A DNA stretch of 64,000 nucleotides, taken from JBDHTS01 sp044220535 (GTDB lineage Bacteria > Pseudomonadota > Alphaproteobacteria > Micavibrionales > Micavibrionaceae). The DNA is taken from the NCBI GenBank assembly GCA_044220535.1, contig JBGAQU010000002.1, positions 1 to 64,000 on the forward strand, given 5' to 3'. Each line of letters begins with the position of its first letter. Positions within the stretch are counted from its first letter, which is position 1. A model generated the notes under the pieces. The model ran no database searches and was not told the DNA's origin. It saw nothing but the letters and a program-made list of their open reading frames with translations. The translations under genes were made by a program, and so were the position numbers. Shown piece by piece: positions 36,416 through 44,721 of this stretch.

Positions 36416-38389
36416 TTAAAAATTAATGGCGCTGGAGCGTGCGCCGGCATGCCAGCGTTGATGCCATGCCTGGAACATCAGCACGGTCCAGAGGCGCCCG
36501 GCATGATGATGATGCCCCTTCAGATACGCATCCCATTCCGCCGTGACCATGGCAGGATCGAGCCAGCCATCCTGTTTAAGCAAGACAGGATCAAGGAGGC
36601 TCTGCGCCCAGTCACGCAAGGGGCCGCGCAGCCAGTGCTCGACGGGAACGGAGAAGCCCTGTTTCGGGCGATCGAACATCGCCAGCGGCACGTGCCGCGC
36701 CAGAACCTGCCGCAACAACCATTTGCCCGTCATGCCGTTTCGACCCTGCCGGATCTTGAACCGCATGGGCAGAGACCAAGCATATTCGGCGATGCGGTGA
36801 TCAAGCAGCGGCGCGCGCATTTCCAGCGACACCGCCATGCTGGCGCGGTCGGCTTTCACCATCAGGTCGTTGGGCAGATAGGACAGCATGTCGTAATAGA
36901 TCATCTGTTCCGGCAGGTTCAGCCCTTTCGGCTGCCAGGCGGAATCGGTCAGCGGGATCGATGGTACAGGCCCATCCTTCATCGCCAGCGCATCGGCATT
37001 CCGCCAGTGATCGACCTGCGCGGTATAGAGGTCGCGATGATCTTTCGTCTCCAGAAGTTCCGAAAATTTCCAGGCGCGGCGGCCCAGCTGCGGATGGCGG
37101 GGGATAAGGCGGTCCCATCTGTCCTGCGGCATCGAACGGATCATCCGGGCCAGATGCGCCCTGGCTGGCCGCGGCATCCAGCCGACACGCGACCACAGGC
37201 CGGGCACCATGAAATGCCGCAAATATCCGCCCAGCATTTCATCGCCGCCATCGCCGGACAGCGCGACCGTCACATCGCTCCGCGCGAATTTTGAAACCAG
37301 ATAAGTCGGGATTTGCGATGCGTCGGCGAAGGGTTCGTCGTAGATATCCGGCAAGGACGGGATGACATCGATGGCATCTTTCGATTCGACATAGAGTTCA
37401 TGGTGATCGGCGCCGAGATGGTTTGCGATGTTCGCGGCATGCGCCGCCTCATCATAGCCTTTCTCCCGGAAACCAATAGAGTAGGTTTTAACCGGGCGTT
37501 GGCTTTGTTGCTGCATCAGTGCAACAATAACGCTGGAATCAATACCGCCTGACAGGAATGCGCCGAGCGGCACATCGGACATCATGCGTTCGGATACGCA
37601 TTTTTTCAGAAGTGTTTCGAATTCATCCGTAATCTCCGCATCCGTGCCGTCATGCATATGCCGCCTTGAATCTTCCACCACGCGCGGCAGATTCCAGTAC
37701 GGTTCCATCAATGCCGGCAGATCCGCGCCGGGCTGAAGCCCGTCTATTTTCAAGCTGAGGCGGCAGCCGGGCAGAAGCTGCCAGACACTTTTGTAAATAC
37801 TGTGCGGCGCGGGAACGGAGGCGTAGCGCAAATAAAGCGACAGGCTGCCACGATCAATCTCCGCCTTGAAATCTTTGTGTGCATGAAAGGCTTTCAGTTC
37901 AGAGGCAAAGATGAGTTGTTGTCCGGCCCATCCGACATAAAGCGGTTTCTTTCCAATGCGGTCGCGCACCAGATGCAGGACGCGATCCTTTTCATCCCAC
38001 AGGCCGAAGGCGAACATACCCGCGATACGTTGGAGGGCGGCGTTGACGCCCCACTGGTCGCAGGCGGCCAGCAGGATCTCCGTGTCAGACCGGCCGCGGA
38101 ACCTGACCTGATGCTGTTCCAGTTCGCTGCGCAGATCGGGAAAATTATAAATCTCGCCATTATAGGTGATGATGTAACGGCCGGAGCCGGAGCGCATCGG
38201 CTGCGCGCCCTCCGGTGACAGATCGACGATGGCGAGGCGGCGGTGACCGAATGCAACGCGGCTGTCCGTGTTCGCCCAGACACCATCGGCATCCGGACCG
38301 CGATGGGCCAGCACCTTCGTCATACGCTCAACCGTTGCGGTCAGCGTGCCGTCATTACTTACCGCCGCCAGCCCGGCTATGCCGCACAT
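36416..38389 (-). CDS. asnB: Asparagine synthase (glutamine-hydrolysing)
   Basis: 657 aa. Class II glutaminase domain with catalytic Cys2 (MCGIAGLA), HRGPDADG, GHRRLAIVD and YNGEIYN. The C-terminal synthetase domain from about residue 255 has the PP-loop SGGIDSSVIVAL and SGDGGDEMLGGY. The reaction transfers glutamine ammonia to aspartate via an adenylate. Copies with this layout often sit in EPS or exosortase loci, where they may amidate sugars or proteins; here the gene neighbours the giant adhesin. Confidence 0.93.
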   Translation of the reverse strand: MCGIAGLAAVSNDGTLTATVERMTKVLAHRGPDADGVWANTDSRVAFGHRRLAIVDLSPEGAQPMRSGSGRYIITYNGEIYNFPDLRSELEQHQVRFRGRSDTEILLAACDQWGVNAALQRIAGMFAFGLWDEKDRVLHLVRDRIGKKPLYVGWAGQQLIFASELKAFHAHKDFKAEIDRGSLSLYLRYASVPAPHSIYKSVWQLLPGCRLSLKIDGLQPGADLPALMEPYWNLPRVVEDSRRHMHDGTDAEITDEFETLLKKCVSERMMSDVPLGAFLSGGIDSSVIVALMQQQSQRPVKTYSIGFREKGYDEAAHAANIANHLGADHHELYVESKDAIDVIPSLPDIYDEPFADASQIPTYLVSKFARSDVTVALSGDGGDEMLGGYLRHFMVPGLWSRVGWMPRPARAHLARMIRSMPQDRWDRLIPRHPQLGRRAWKFSELLETKDHRDLYTAQVDHWRNADALAMKDGPVPSIPLTDSAWQPKGLNLPEQMIYYDMLSYLPNDLMVKADRASMAVSLEMRAPLLDHRIAEYAWSLPMRFKIRQGRNGMTGKWLLRQVLARHVPLAMFDRPKQGFSVPVEHWLRGPLRDWAQSLLDPVLLKQDGWLDPAMVTAEWDAYLKGHHHHAGRLWTVLMFQAWHQRWHAGARSSAINF

Positions 38390-38464
38390 GATGAATCCAG
38401 TGGTTTGAAAGTTGCTGCAACGCAGCTTTGCCAGATTTTAAGGAATCTTGGCTACTATGAAAAT

Positions 38465-38785
38465 ATGGATATCATGCTTCATATCGGACAGGACGGGCGC
38501 TTTGCCCTGACATGCGACGGTGTGTTCGACAGCCTGATCGAAAGCATAGATCTGCATTGCGCCCATAGTATGCTGTCGATCAAGTTCAGCGACTCACCAG
38601 ACCCCGTCATGATGAACTGCCCCGTCGACCCGGGCAGCATCCAGACATTGATGGAACAGCATGTCTGCGCCATCGGTTTCTTTTTAGGGCGCGAACTGGC
38701 AGGCGCAGTCTATGTGCCGTTCAAGGTGCATTTTTATGAAAGCGGCGATCTGGATGATTCCGACCGCAGGAGGGTATTGCAATGA
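38465..38785 (+). CDS. Hypothetical 106-aa protein
   Basis: Begins MDIMLHIGQDGRFALTCDGV. The frame is open further upstream into asnB, so the first ATG outside it was taken; the ribosome-binding site is weak. No signal peptide; mixed alpha/beta pattern with acidic C-terminus (YESGDLDDSDRRRVLQ). Its stop overlaps the start of the next ORF by four bases. Divergent from asnB with 75 bases between. No family recognised. Confidence 0.55.
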   Translation: MDIMLHIGQDGRFALTCDGVFDSLIESIDLHCAHSMLSIKFSDSPDPVMMNCPVDPGSIQTLMEQHVCAIGFFLGRELAGAVYVPFKVHFYESGDLDDSDRRRVLQ

Positions 38786-39015
38786 CAATGCGCTCCGCAG
38801 AGCAGGATCTCCTCAATATATTAAGCACTCCTTTATATTGCCAGCGTGTCAATGACGGTACGATTGGCAATGACGGTTTGGACAGCCGTGTATCTGACAG
38901 GCCCGGAAATACGATCGGCAGGCAGGCAGGATATTATGAAGGCCTGGCCAAGACACTTCAGGCACAAGAAAACACCCCCGCCATTGCGTTGCGTATTGTA
39001 AAGCCTTCCATCTAA
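38782..39015 (+). CDS. Hypothetical 77-aa protein
   Basis: Begins MTMRSAEQDLLNILSTPLYC. Coupled to the upstream 106-aa gene by an ATGA overlap, with AGGAGGG about ten bases before the start. No membrane segment or known motif. A palindromic repeat follows at 39026. The coupling suggests that the pair acts together, but nothing indicates a function. Confidence 0.5.
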   Translation: MTMRSAEQDLLNILSTPLYCQRVNDGTIGNDGLDSRVSDRPGNTIGRQAGYYEGLAKTLQAQENTPAIALRIVKPSI

Positions 39016-39025
39016 AACTCTCAAT

Positions 39026-39053
39026 CGTCATCCCGGCGAAGGCCGGGACGACG
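39026..39053. repeat. Palindromic intergenic repeat
   Basis: CGTCATCCCGGCGAAGGCCG... ending GACGACG, one base different from the family consensus. It follows the 77-aa gene and lies upstream of dps. Confidence 0.85.
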
Positions 39054-39132
39054 GTAATTTAATTGGAACGCATCTTGACCCGCTGCGTTTGTGGTCATAG
39101 ATATTTAAGATCATCAACTTGACAGGTGCAGC

Positions 39133-39600
39133 ATGGAAAAACCCGCTTATATGAAGGGCAAGGACAACAAGGCCGTCGTGGAAGGCCTGACCGGCATTCT
39201 GGCCGACACATTCGTCCTGTATTACAAAACCCATACATTCCACTGGAACGTGGTGGGCGAAAACTTCAAGGCGCTGCACGAATTGTTTGAAGAACAATAT
39301 AATGAGCTGTGGACCTTCACCGATGAAGTGGCGGAACGGATCCGCGCACTGGACGCCAATGTGCCGATTAACCTGACAGAGTTGAAAAAACACGCGAGCC
39401 TTCAGGAAACCGGACAGATTCCGGATGCCATGGCGATGGTGGAACAGCTGGCGAATGACAATGCAGAGATCGTCAATGTGATTTTCCCCGTGATCCGCAA
39501 ATGCCAGGATGCAGGCGATGAAGGTTCGGTCGATATGCTGAACAAACGTGTCCAGGTCCATGAAAAGGCCGCCTGGATGCTGCGCAGTATTGCGAAATAA
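39133..39600 (+). CDS. dps: Dps-family DNA-protecting ferritin-like protein
   Basis: 155 aa. Dps ferroxidase residues are visible in THTFHWNVVGENFKALHELF and EEQYNELWTFTDEVAERI (about residues 34-70). Expected to form dodecamers that oxidise and store iron and shield DNA. A weak TTGACC (39075) with 17-base spacing to TAGATA may be a promoter. It is a single gene set between two palindromic repeats. Confidence 0.92.
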   Translation: MEKPAYMKGKDNKAVVEGLTGILADTFVLYYKTHTFHWNVVGENFKALHELFEEQYNELWTFTDEVAERIRALDANVPINLTELKKHASLQETGQIPDAMAMVEQLANDNAEIVNVIFPVIRKCQDAGDEGSVDMLNKRVQVHEKAAWMLRSIAK

Positions 39601-39608
39601 ACATTAAT

Positions 39609-39636
39609 CGTCATCCCGGCGAAGGCCGGGATGACG
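39609..39636. repeat. Palindromic intergenic repeat
   Basis: Consensus copy CGTCATCCCGGCGAAGGCCG... ending GATGACG, between the converging dps and mltG genes. It could end transcription from both sides. Confidence 0.88.
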
Positions 39637-39638
39637 GT

Positions 39639-40634
39639 TTATTTTTGTTCGCGAACCTTGCGCCAGGCCGCGACGTTACGATTATGCTCATCCAGCGTCG
39701 CGGCAAAAACGTGACCGCCTGTGCCATCGGCGACAAAATAAATGTAATCGTTCTTTTCGGGTTTCAGAACAGCCGCAAGAGACGCCACGCCCGGGTTGGC
39801 AATAGGGCCAGGCGGCAGGCCGGGATGTTTGTAGGTATTATAGGGCGAGTCCGATTCCAGATCCGTTGTCAGCAGGCGGCGCCCTAAAGGCCCCTGTCCC
39901 TTGTCTTCTATTTTCCCCTGCGTCAATGCATAGATCACCGTGGGGTCGGACTGCAGCGGCATGTTTTTCTGCAGACGATTGATAAACACGCCCGCGATTT
40001 TGGGTCGTTCGGATGCAACGCCTGTTTCCTTTTCAACCACGGATGCTAAAGCGACGGCTTCTGCCGGAGAAGACAGTGGACTCGTTTGATCCCTGCCCTG
40101 CCATAAGGACTCAAGACTTTTCGTCATCGCCTGGCCCATATGATCGATCACGCTCTGCCGGGTATCGCCGCGCACGAAGGTGTAGGTTTCCGGCAGCAGG
40201 CTGCCTTCGGGCGGAACAACGGCAATCTCACCGCTCAACATGTCATTGCCGTTCAGGATCTGCACAACCTGCCAGCTGGTCAGGCCTTCGGGGATGGTGA
40301 CCTTGCGCACCAGCACATCACCTTTGGCCATTTTATCGAGGACGTCCCGCATCGCCATATGCGGCGGGAATTCATATTCACCAGCTTTCAAAAGACGCGC
40401 CTTTCCGGTCGCGCGCGCCGCCATCATGAATACGAACTTGCTTCTGATCACGCCATTGTTTGAAAGCGTATCGGCGATCGTTTTCACACCATCGCCGCGC
40501 CCAACCAGAACCTGCTTTATTTCCTGCGCGGGGCCTAGCCCTTTATAGGCCGACCACACCCACAGCGCACCACCGCCCCCGACGATAATGCAAGCCGCCA
40601 TCCAGAACGCGAGAAGGGAAAGAAAGAAGCGCAT
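39639..40634 (-). CDS. mltG: Endolytic murein transglycosylase
   Basis: 331 aa from the ATG at 40634, which has AAGG seven bases upstream; an in-frame ATG at 40658 lacks a site. N-terminal membrane anchor about residues 4-26, LysM-like part, then the YceG catalytic domain with IPEGLTSWQVVQ, ALASVVEKETG (catalytic Glu near 205) and PLQSDPTVIYAL. It cleaves nascent glycan strands. It is downstream of fabF, separated here by a 158-aa plus-strand gene. Confidence 0.93.
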   Translation of the reverse strand: MRFFLSLLAFWMAACIIVGGGGALWVWSAYKGLGPAQEIKQVLVGRGDGVKTIADTLSNNGVIRSKFVFMMAARATGKARLLKAGEYEFPPHMAMRDVLDKMAKGDVLVRKVTIPEGLTSWQVVQILNGNDMLSGEIAVVPPEGSLLPETYTFVRGDTRQSVIDHMGQAMTKSLESLWQGRDQTSPLSSPAEAVALASVVEKETGVASERPKIAGVFINRLQKNMPLQSDPTVIYALTQGKIEDKGQGPLGRRLLTTDLESDSPYNTYKHPGLPPGPIANPGVASLAAVLKPEKNDYIYFVADGTGGHVFAATLDEHNRNVAAWRKVREQK

Positions 40635-40779
40635 GAGATACCTTATCTTTCTAGGCATTCTGGCATAGCTTAGATAAATTGAAACCGTAAAATTTTTAAC
40701 AAAAATCGATATTTATCGTAAAAAATAAAAATAACAGCTTTTTATTGCTTTTAATACGGAAATATTTTATTAAAAATAT

Positions 40780-41256
40780 ATGGAAGCACAAAAGAGTTAT
40801 AAATCGAAAACACCTCAGCAGGAAAAGCAATCTTTGCTGAATAAAACCATATATTATGTCTCTTCATCTATGGCTATAAGCTTGCTGATATTGCGTACCA
40901 TAGGCATGGCTGGCAATGAATTCATAAAATATCACGGATCTAATTGTTTTGACGGTCTAATGGCCGCTTCATTTATTGATCTCACGCAAATGAGGTACAG
41001 TAAGGATAAAGAACCAAAGCCTTGGCTTTCAACTACGTTCGCCATAGCGGTTGAAGGTGCCTATGAGTTTGCTTCTGCGAACTTTTACCATACAATGACT
41101 GGCAGGCCTTTTAAATTTGATTATACCGACTTTGCAATTGTGTCTTATTCTGCACTGGCTTATGCCCTGAGCATGCATTATCTCAAAATCCAGCAGGACC
41201 ATCAACAGAAGGCTGCCAATATAGCGGCGCTTTCCTGTGAAGCCTCTCCGTCCTGA
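40780..41256 (+). CDS. Hypothetical AT-rich membrane protein
   Basis: 158 aa beginning MEAQKSYKSKTPQQEKQSLL. One clear hydrophobic segment about residues 25-45 (YYVSSSMAISLLILRTIGMA) and two weaker ones near 78 and 123. Codon use and base composition are AT-rich compared with the flanking mltG and fabF, and its upstream gap is very AT-rich with no ribosome-binding site, which suggests recent acquisition. Its last bases lie nine from the fabF stop (convergent). No family recognised. Confidence 0.6.
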   Translation: MEAQKSYKSKTPQQEKQSLLNKTIYYVSSSMAISLLILRTIGMAGNEFIKYHGSNCFDGLMAASFIDLTQMRYSKDKEPKPWLSTTFAIAVEGAYEFASANFYHTMTGRPFKFDYTDFAIVSYSALAYALSMHYLKIQQDHQQKAANIAALSCEASPS

Positions 41257-41264
41257 TTAGGGAA

Positions 41265-42536
41265 TCAAACCGCCCGGAAAATCACGCTGGCATTGGTGCC
41301 GCCGAAACCGAATGAATTCGATAATACAGTTTTAAGCTTCTTCTCTTTCGCCACTTTCGGCACGAGGTCGAGGCCGCGGCAGGGTTCGGAGATATTATCC
41401 AGGTTCAACGTTGGCGGTAATACGCCAGTGTTGAGGGCCTGAATGGAATAAATCGCCTCAATCGCACCCGCAGCGCCCAGCAAGTGACCGGTCGCCGATT
41501 TGGTCGAAGACATGGAGAGTTTATCGAGACTGTTTTTAAACATGTTTTTGACCGCCGTGCATTCCAGCCCGTCACCCACGGGTGTCGACGTGCCATGGGC
41601 GTTGATGTAATCAACATCCGACGGGTCGATCTTGGCGTTTTTCAGGGCCATGCGCATCGCGCGGAATCCGCCTTCGCCGTTTTCGGCGGGGGAGGTCATG
41701 TGGAACGCGTCACCGGACAGCCCATAGCCGATCACTTCGCCGTAAATTTTCGCGCCGCGTTTTTTCGCGTGCTCGTATTCTTCCAGAATGACGACGCCCG
41801 CGCCTTCGGCGATCACGAAGCCGTCACGCCCTTCATCGAAAGGACGGGAGGCTTCCGTCGGGCGATCGTTATAGCCGGACGACAAAGCGCGCAGCGCCGC
41901 AAAACTGGCGACCCCCAGACGATTGACGGCGGCTTCCGCCCCGCCCGCGACCATGATGTCGGCATCCCCCAGCGCAATCAGCCGGGCAGAATCGCCGATG
42001 GCATGCGTGCCGGTGGCGCAGGCCGTGACCACGGCATGGTTGGGGCCTTTAAAGCCGTGCTTGATCGAAACATGGCCGGAGGCAAGGTTGATCAGCATCG
42101 CCGGGTTGGCGAAGGGCGAGATCTTTCGTGGGCCTTTTTCCAGCAATGTGACGGATGTTTCATACATGGTGCCAAGGCCGCCGATACCGGAGCCGATCAT
42201 AACGCCGGTGCGTTCGCGGTCTTCTTCGGCCTGCGGCGCCCAGCCGGAATCCTCTATCGCTTCCTGGGCCGCGCCCATGGCGAAATGGATGAATTTATCC
42301 ATCTTCTTCTGTTCTTTGGGTTCGACGAACAGATCAGCGTTGAAGGCCCCGTCGATGGGATTGGCGTCTTTGGTTTTTGGCACGATGCCCGCAACCTGGG
42401 ACGCGATGTCCGAGGCTTCGAATTCATCAATGATGCGGATGCCGCTGTCGCCGCGTATCAACCGCGCCCAGTTATGCTTCACCCCTACGCCGAGCGGTGA
42501 CACCATACCCATGCCTGTAACAACGACGCGTCTCAT
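41265..42536 (-). CDS. fabF: Beta-ketoacyl-ACP synthase II
   Basis: 423 aa thiolase fold. Catalytic Cys in VVTACATGTHAIG (about residue 169), His in NAHGTSTPVGD (about 308) and His in SATGHLLGAAGA (about 345). It condenses malonyl-ACP with acyl-ACP in fatty-acid elongation. It lies downstream of acpP with a terminator-like hairpin between them. Confidence 0.96.
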   Translation of the reverse strand: MRRVVVTGMGMVSPLGVGVKHNWARLIRGDSGIRIIDEFEASDIASQVAGIVPKTKDANPIDGAFNADLFVEPKEQKKMDKFIHFAMGAAQEAIEDSGWAPQAEEDRERTGVMIGSGIGGLGTMYETSVTLLEKGPRKISPFANPAMLINLASGHVSIKHGFKGPNHAVVTACATGTHAIGDSARLIALGDADIMVAGGAEAAVNRLGVASFAALRALSSGYNDRPTEASRPFDEGRDGFVIAEGAGVVILEEYEHAKKRGAKIYGEVIGYGLSGDAFHMTSPAENGEGGFRAMRMALKNAKIDPSDVDYINAHGTSTPVGDGLECTAVKNMFKNSLDKLSMSSTKSATGHLLGAAGAIEAIYSIQALNTGVLPPTLNLDNISEPCRGLDLVPKVAKEKKLKTVLSNSFGFGGTNASVIFRAV

Positions 42537-42563
42537 GCAAACCTCTAGAAAGCTTAAAAATCA

Positions 42564-42594
42564 GAAAGCGGCCTTCACTATAAAGGCCGCTTTC
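42564..42594 (-). terminator. Hairpin between acpP and fabF
   Basis: Stem GAAAGCGGCCTT / AAGGCCGCTTTC (approx. 12 pairs, loop about seven bases), followed on the minus strand by TGATTTTTAAG. It may act as a partial terminator that makes acpP mRNA more abundant than fabF. Confidence 0.6.
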
Positions 42595-42614
42595 ATAAAA
42601 ACAAACCGCGCTGA

Positions 42615-42851
42615 TTAAGCCGCGTTGTCCTTGATGAAATTGATCGCGTCGCCGACCGTCTGGATTTTTTCGGCTGCGTCATCCGGGATTTCGACGTTGA
42701 ATTCTTCTTCAAACGCCATCACCAGCTCGACCGTATCGAGCGAATCCGCGCCCAGATCATCGATAAAGCTCGCGCCTTCGCTTACTTTGCCTGCGTCGAC
42801 ACCCAGATGTTCGACCACAATTTTCTTTACGCGTTCGGCAACGTCACTCAT
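42615..42851 (-). CDS. acpP: Acyl carrier protein
   Basis: 78 aa acidic four-helix protein. The phosphopantetheine site is DDLGADSLDTVELVM with Ser37. Carries growing acyl chains for the fab enzymes encoded beside it. Expected to be highly expressed. Confidence 0.97.
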   Translation of the reverse strand: MSDVAERVKKIVVEHLGVDAGKVSEGASFIDDLGADSLDTVELVMAFEEEFNVEIPDDAAEKIQTVGDAINFIKDNAA

Positions 42852-43006
42852 CGGAAATCCTTATCTTGTAGTGTTTGTTAAAGCCTGGAAGCGCGGAACC
42901 TTATCATCCTTCCCGCACAAATCAAGCCAATTTGGATGAATTAGCATAAGGCCATTGGCATGGCCAGCGTTTTTAGGATCCGATCGCTGGGATATGTGGA
43001 TAAAGC

Positions 43007-43174
43007 TCAGCAGCCGTATGTATAGCGCGGTTCGCGGAGTTCAACGCGGATATTATCGGCACCTATACGTTCCAACGTCCGTTCAAGCGCTTTCTTCTCA
43101 AACGGATTGTCGGCATAAACAATTGTAGTTTTGGCAAAATTTACTGCAAGCTGGCCAGCGGCTTTATTTGTCAT
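43007..43174 (-). CDS. Hypothetical 55-aa protein
   Basis: Begins MTNKAAGQLAVNFAKTTIVY and ends RVELREPRYTYGC. It has AGGAG six bases before the ATG, a strong indicator that it is translated. Alternating pattern (VYADNPFEKKALERTLERIG) suggests a small beta-alpha-beta fold. It lies between the HAD hydrolase and acpP on the same strand. No family recognised. Confidence 0.6.
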   Translation of the reverse strand: MTNKAAGQLAVNFAKTTIVYADNPFEKKALERTLERIGADNIRVELREPRYTYGC

Positions 43175-43231
43175 AGCATTCTCCTATCAATGTAATATTG
43201 TGTTACCACATTGATACAAATTCGTCCAGTT

Positions 43232-43900
43232 TTATTTTTTGGCGATTTCGGCAATATTCGCAAACCGCTCAACCACGTAATGCGCCCCGGCCTTTTTCAG
43301 AGCTTCGGCCTGAGCTGCCGGATCATGGAACGTGGCGGTCAAACCGACCACGGTCATGCCAGCGGCCACGCCCGCTTTGGCGCCAGTCACACTGTCTTCG
43401 GCCACCAAAGTCCGTTCCGGCGCGACGCCCATGCGGGATGCGGCCAGAAGGAACAAATCCGGGGCGGGCTTCGCGTTTTTCACCATGCTTTTGGTGAACA
43501 CGTTCTCTTCCGGGAAAAACGGTGACAGGCCCGCAATCGACAAAGCCGCCAACACATTCGACCGCTCACCGTTGGACCCAACGCAGATTTTAACCCGTTC
43601 ATGCAGCGCCCGCACGGTTTCCAGCGCGCCTGGAATACGTTTCATTAAATCGGGCATGCCTGCAGTCACACGCTTGGCGTATTCCACCACGAAAGTATCT
43701 GGCAGGCTGACCCCCGCATCGACTTCAATGAATTTGCGGATATCGGTCATGCTTTTGCCCGCGAAATGGGCCAGGGCATAGTCGACATCATATTGCGGCA
43801 GTCCAAGTTCGGCGAGCAAATCCGCCGTGACCTTGTTGTTCAGATATTCGGAATCGACCAGCGTGCCGTCGCAGTCGAAGATGATGAGGTCGTAGGGCAT
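43232..43900 (-). CDS. HAD-superfamily hydrolase (subfamily IA)
   Basis: 222 aa. Motif I is IFDCDGTLVDSE (Asp nucleophile near residue 8), motif II CVGSNGERSNV, motif III/IV LVAEDSVTGAKAG (about 170-182). Similar in size to phosphoglycolate phosphatases and beta-phosphoglucomutase-like proteins. The substrate is not evident. Downstream of fabG with a small inverted repeat between. Confidence 0.88.
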   Translation of the reverse strand: MPYDLIIFDCDGTLVDSEYLNNKVTADLLAELGLPQYDVDYALAHFAGKSMTDIRKFIEVDAGVSLPDTFVVEYAKRVTAGMPDLMKRIPGALETVRALHERVKICVGSNGERSNVLAALSIAGLSPFFPEENVFTKSMVKNAKPAPDLFLLAASRMGVAPERTLVAEDSVTGAKAGVAAGMTVVGLTATFHDPAAQAEALKKAGAHYVVERFANIAEIAKK

Positions 43901-43901
43901 A

Positions 43902-43980
43902 AGTTTACAGTCGTCAGTTTACAGTGGACAGCCATGCCTAACGCCCTTTACTGCAAACTGTCTACTGTAAACTGCGAACT
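43902..43980. repeat. Small inverted repeat (TTTACAG family)
   Basis: CAGTTTACAGTGGACAG near 43915 pairs with CTGTCTACTGTAAACTG near 43959 with one mismatch. A tandem AGTTTACAG copy lies just before. It sits between fabG and the HAD gene. Confidence 0.7.
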
Positions 43981-43983
43981 GAT

Positions 43984-44721
43984 TTAAATCATCGCCATGC
44001 CGCCGTTAATATGAACCGTTTGTCCCGTCACATAGGCCGATTCATCGCTCGCCAGATAGACGGCAGCGGCGGCAATGTCTTCCGCTGAACCCATGCGGCC
44101 TGCCGGAATATTGGCGTTGATTTTGGCTTTCTGGTCGTCGGTCAGGACATGGGTCATGTTGGTGGCGATAAAGCCGGGGGCGATGCAATTGACCGTGATG
44201 TTGCGGCTGGCGATTTCCGCGGCCATGGCTTTGGTCCATCCCGCCATGCCTGCTTTGGAGGCGCAGTAATTCGCCTGGCCCGGATTGCCGGTGGTGCCGA
44301 CGACGGAGGAGATATTGATGATGCGGCCCCAGCGGTTTTTCATCATGCCGCGCTGCACGGCCTGCGCCAGTTTGAACGGCGCGGTCAGGTTGACGGCAAG
44401 GACTTCGTCCCATTCCTCGGCCTTCATGCGCATGGAGAGGTTGTCTTTCGTCAGGCCCGCATTGTTGATCAGGATATCGATGCTGGACATGGCTTCAGCC
44501 GCGCCCTTCACCAGCGCCTCGATGCCTTCGGCTTTCGACAGATCGGCGGGGAAGACATGGACGCGGTCGCCCAGGGACGCGGCTAGGCCTTTCAGCTTGG
44601 CTTCGTTGCGGCCGGAAATGCCGACGGTCGCACCCTGCGCATGCAATGCCTTCGCAATCGCTTCGCCGATGCCGCCGGTCGCGCCGGTGACGAGGGCTTT
44701 TTTGCCTGTCAGATTGAACAT
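43984..44721 (-). CDS. fabG: 3-oxoacyl-ACP reductase
   Basis: 245 aa SDR. Cofactor loop TGATGGIGEA (about residues 13-22), NNAGLT (about 86), catalytic Ser in NISSVVG, and the YCASKAG Tyr/Lys pair (about 151-157). Reduces 3-oxoacyl-ACP with NADPH. The murI coding end runs 13 bases into its start. Confidence 0.96.
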   Translation of the reverse strand: MFNLTGKKALVTGATGGIGEAIAKALHAQGATVGISGRNEAKLKGLAASLGDRVHVFPADLSKAEGIEALVKGAAEAMSSIDILINNAGLTKDNLSMRMKAEEWDEVLAVNLTAPFKLAQAVQRGMMKNRWGRIINISSVVGTTGNPGQANYCASKAGMAGWTKAMAAEIASRNITVNCIAPGFIATNMTHVLTDDQKAKINANIPAGRMGSAEDIAAAAVYLASDESAYVTGQTVHINGGMAMI

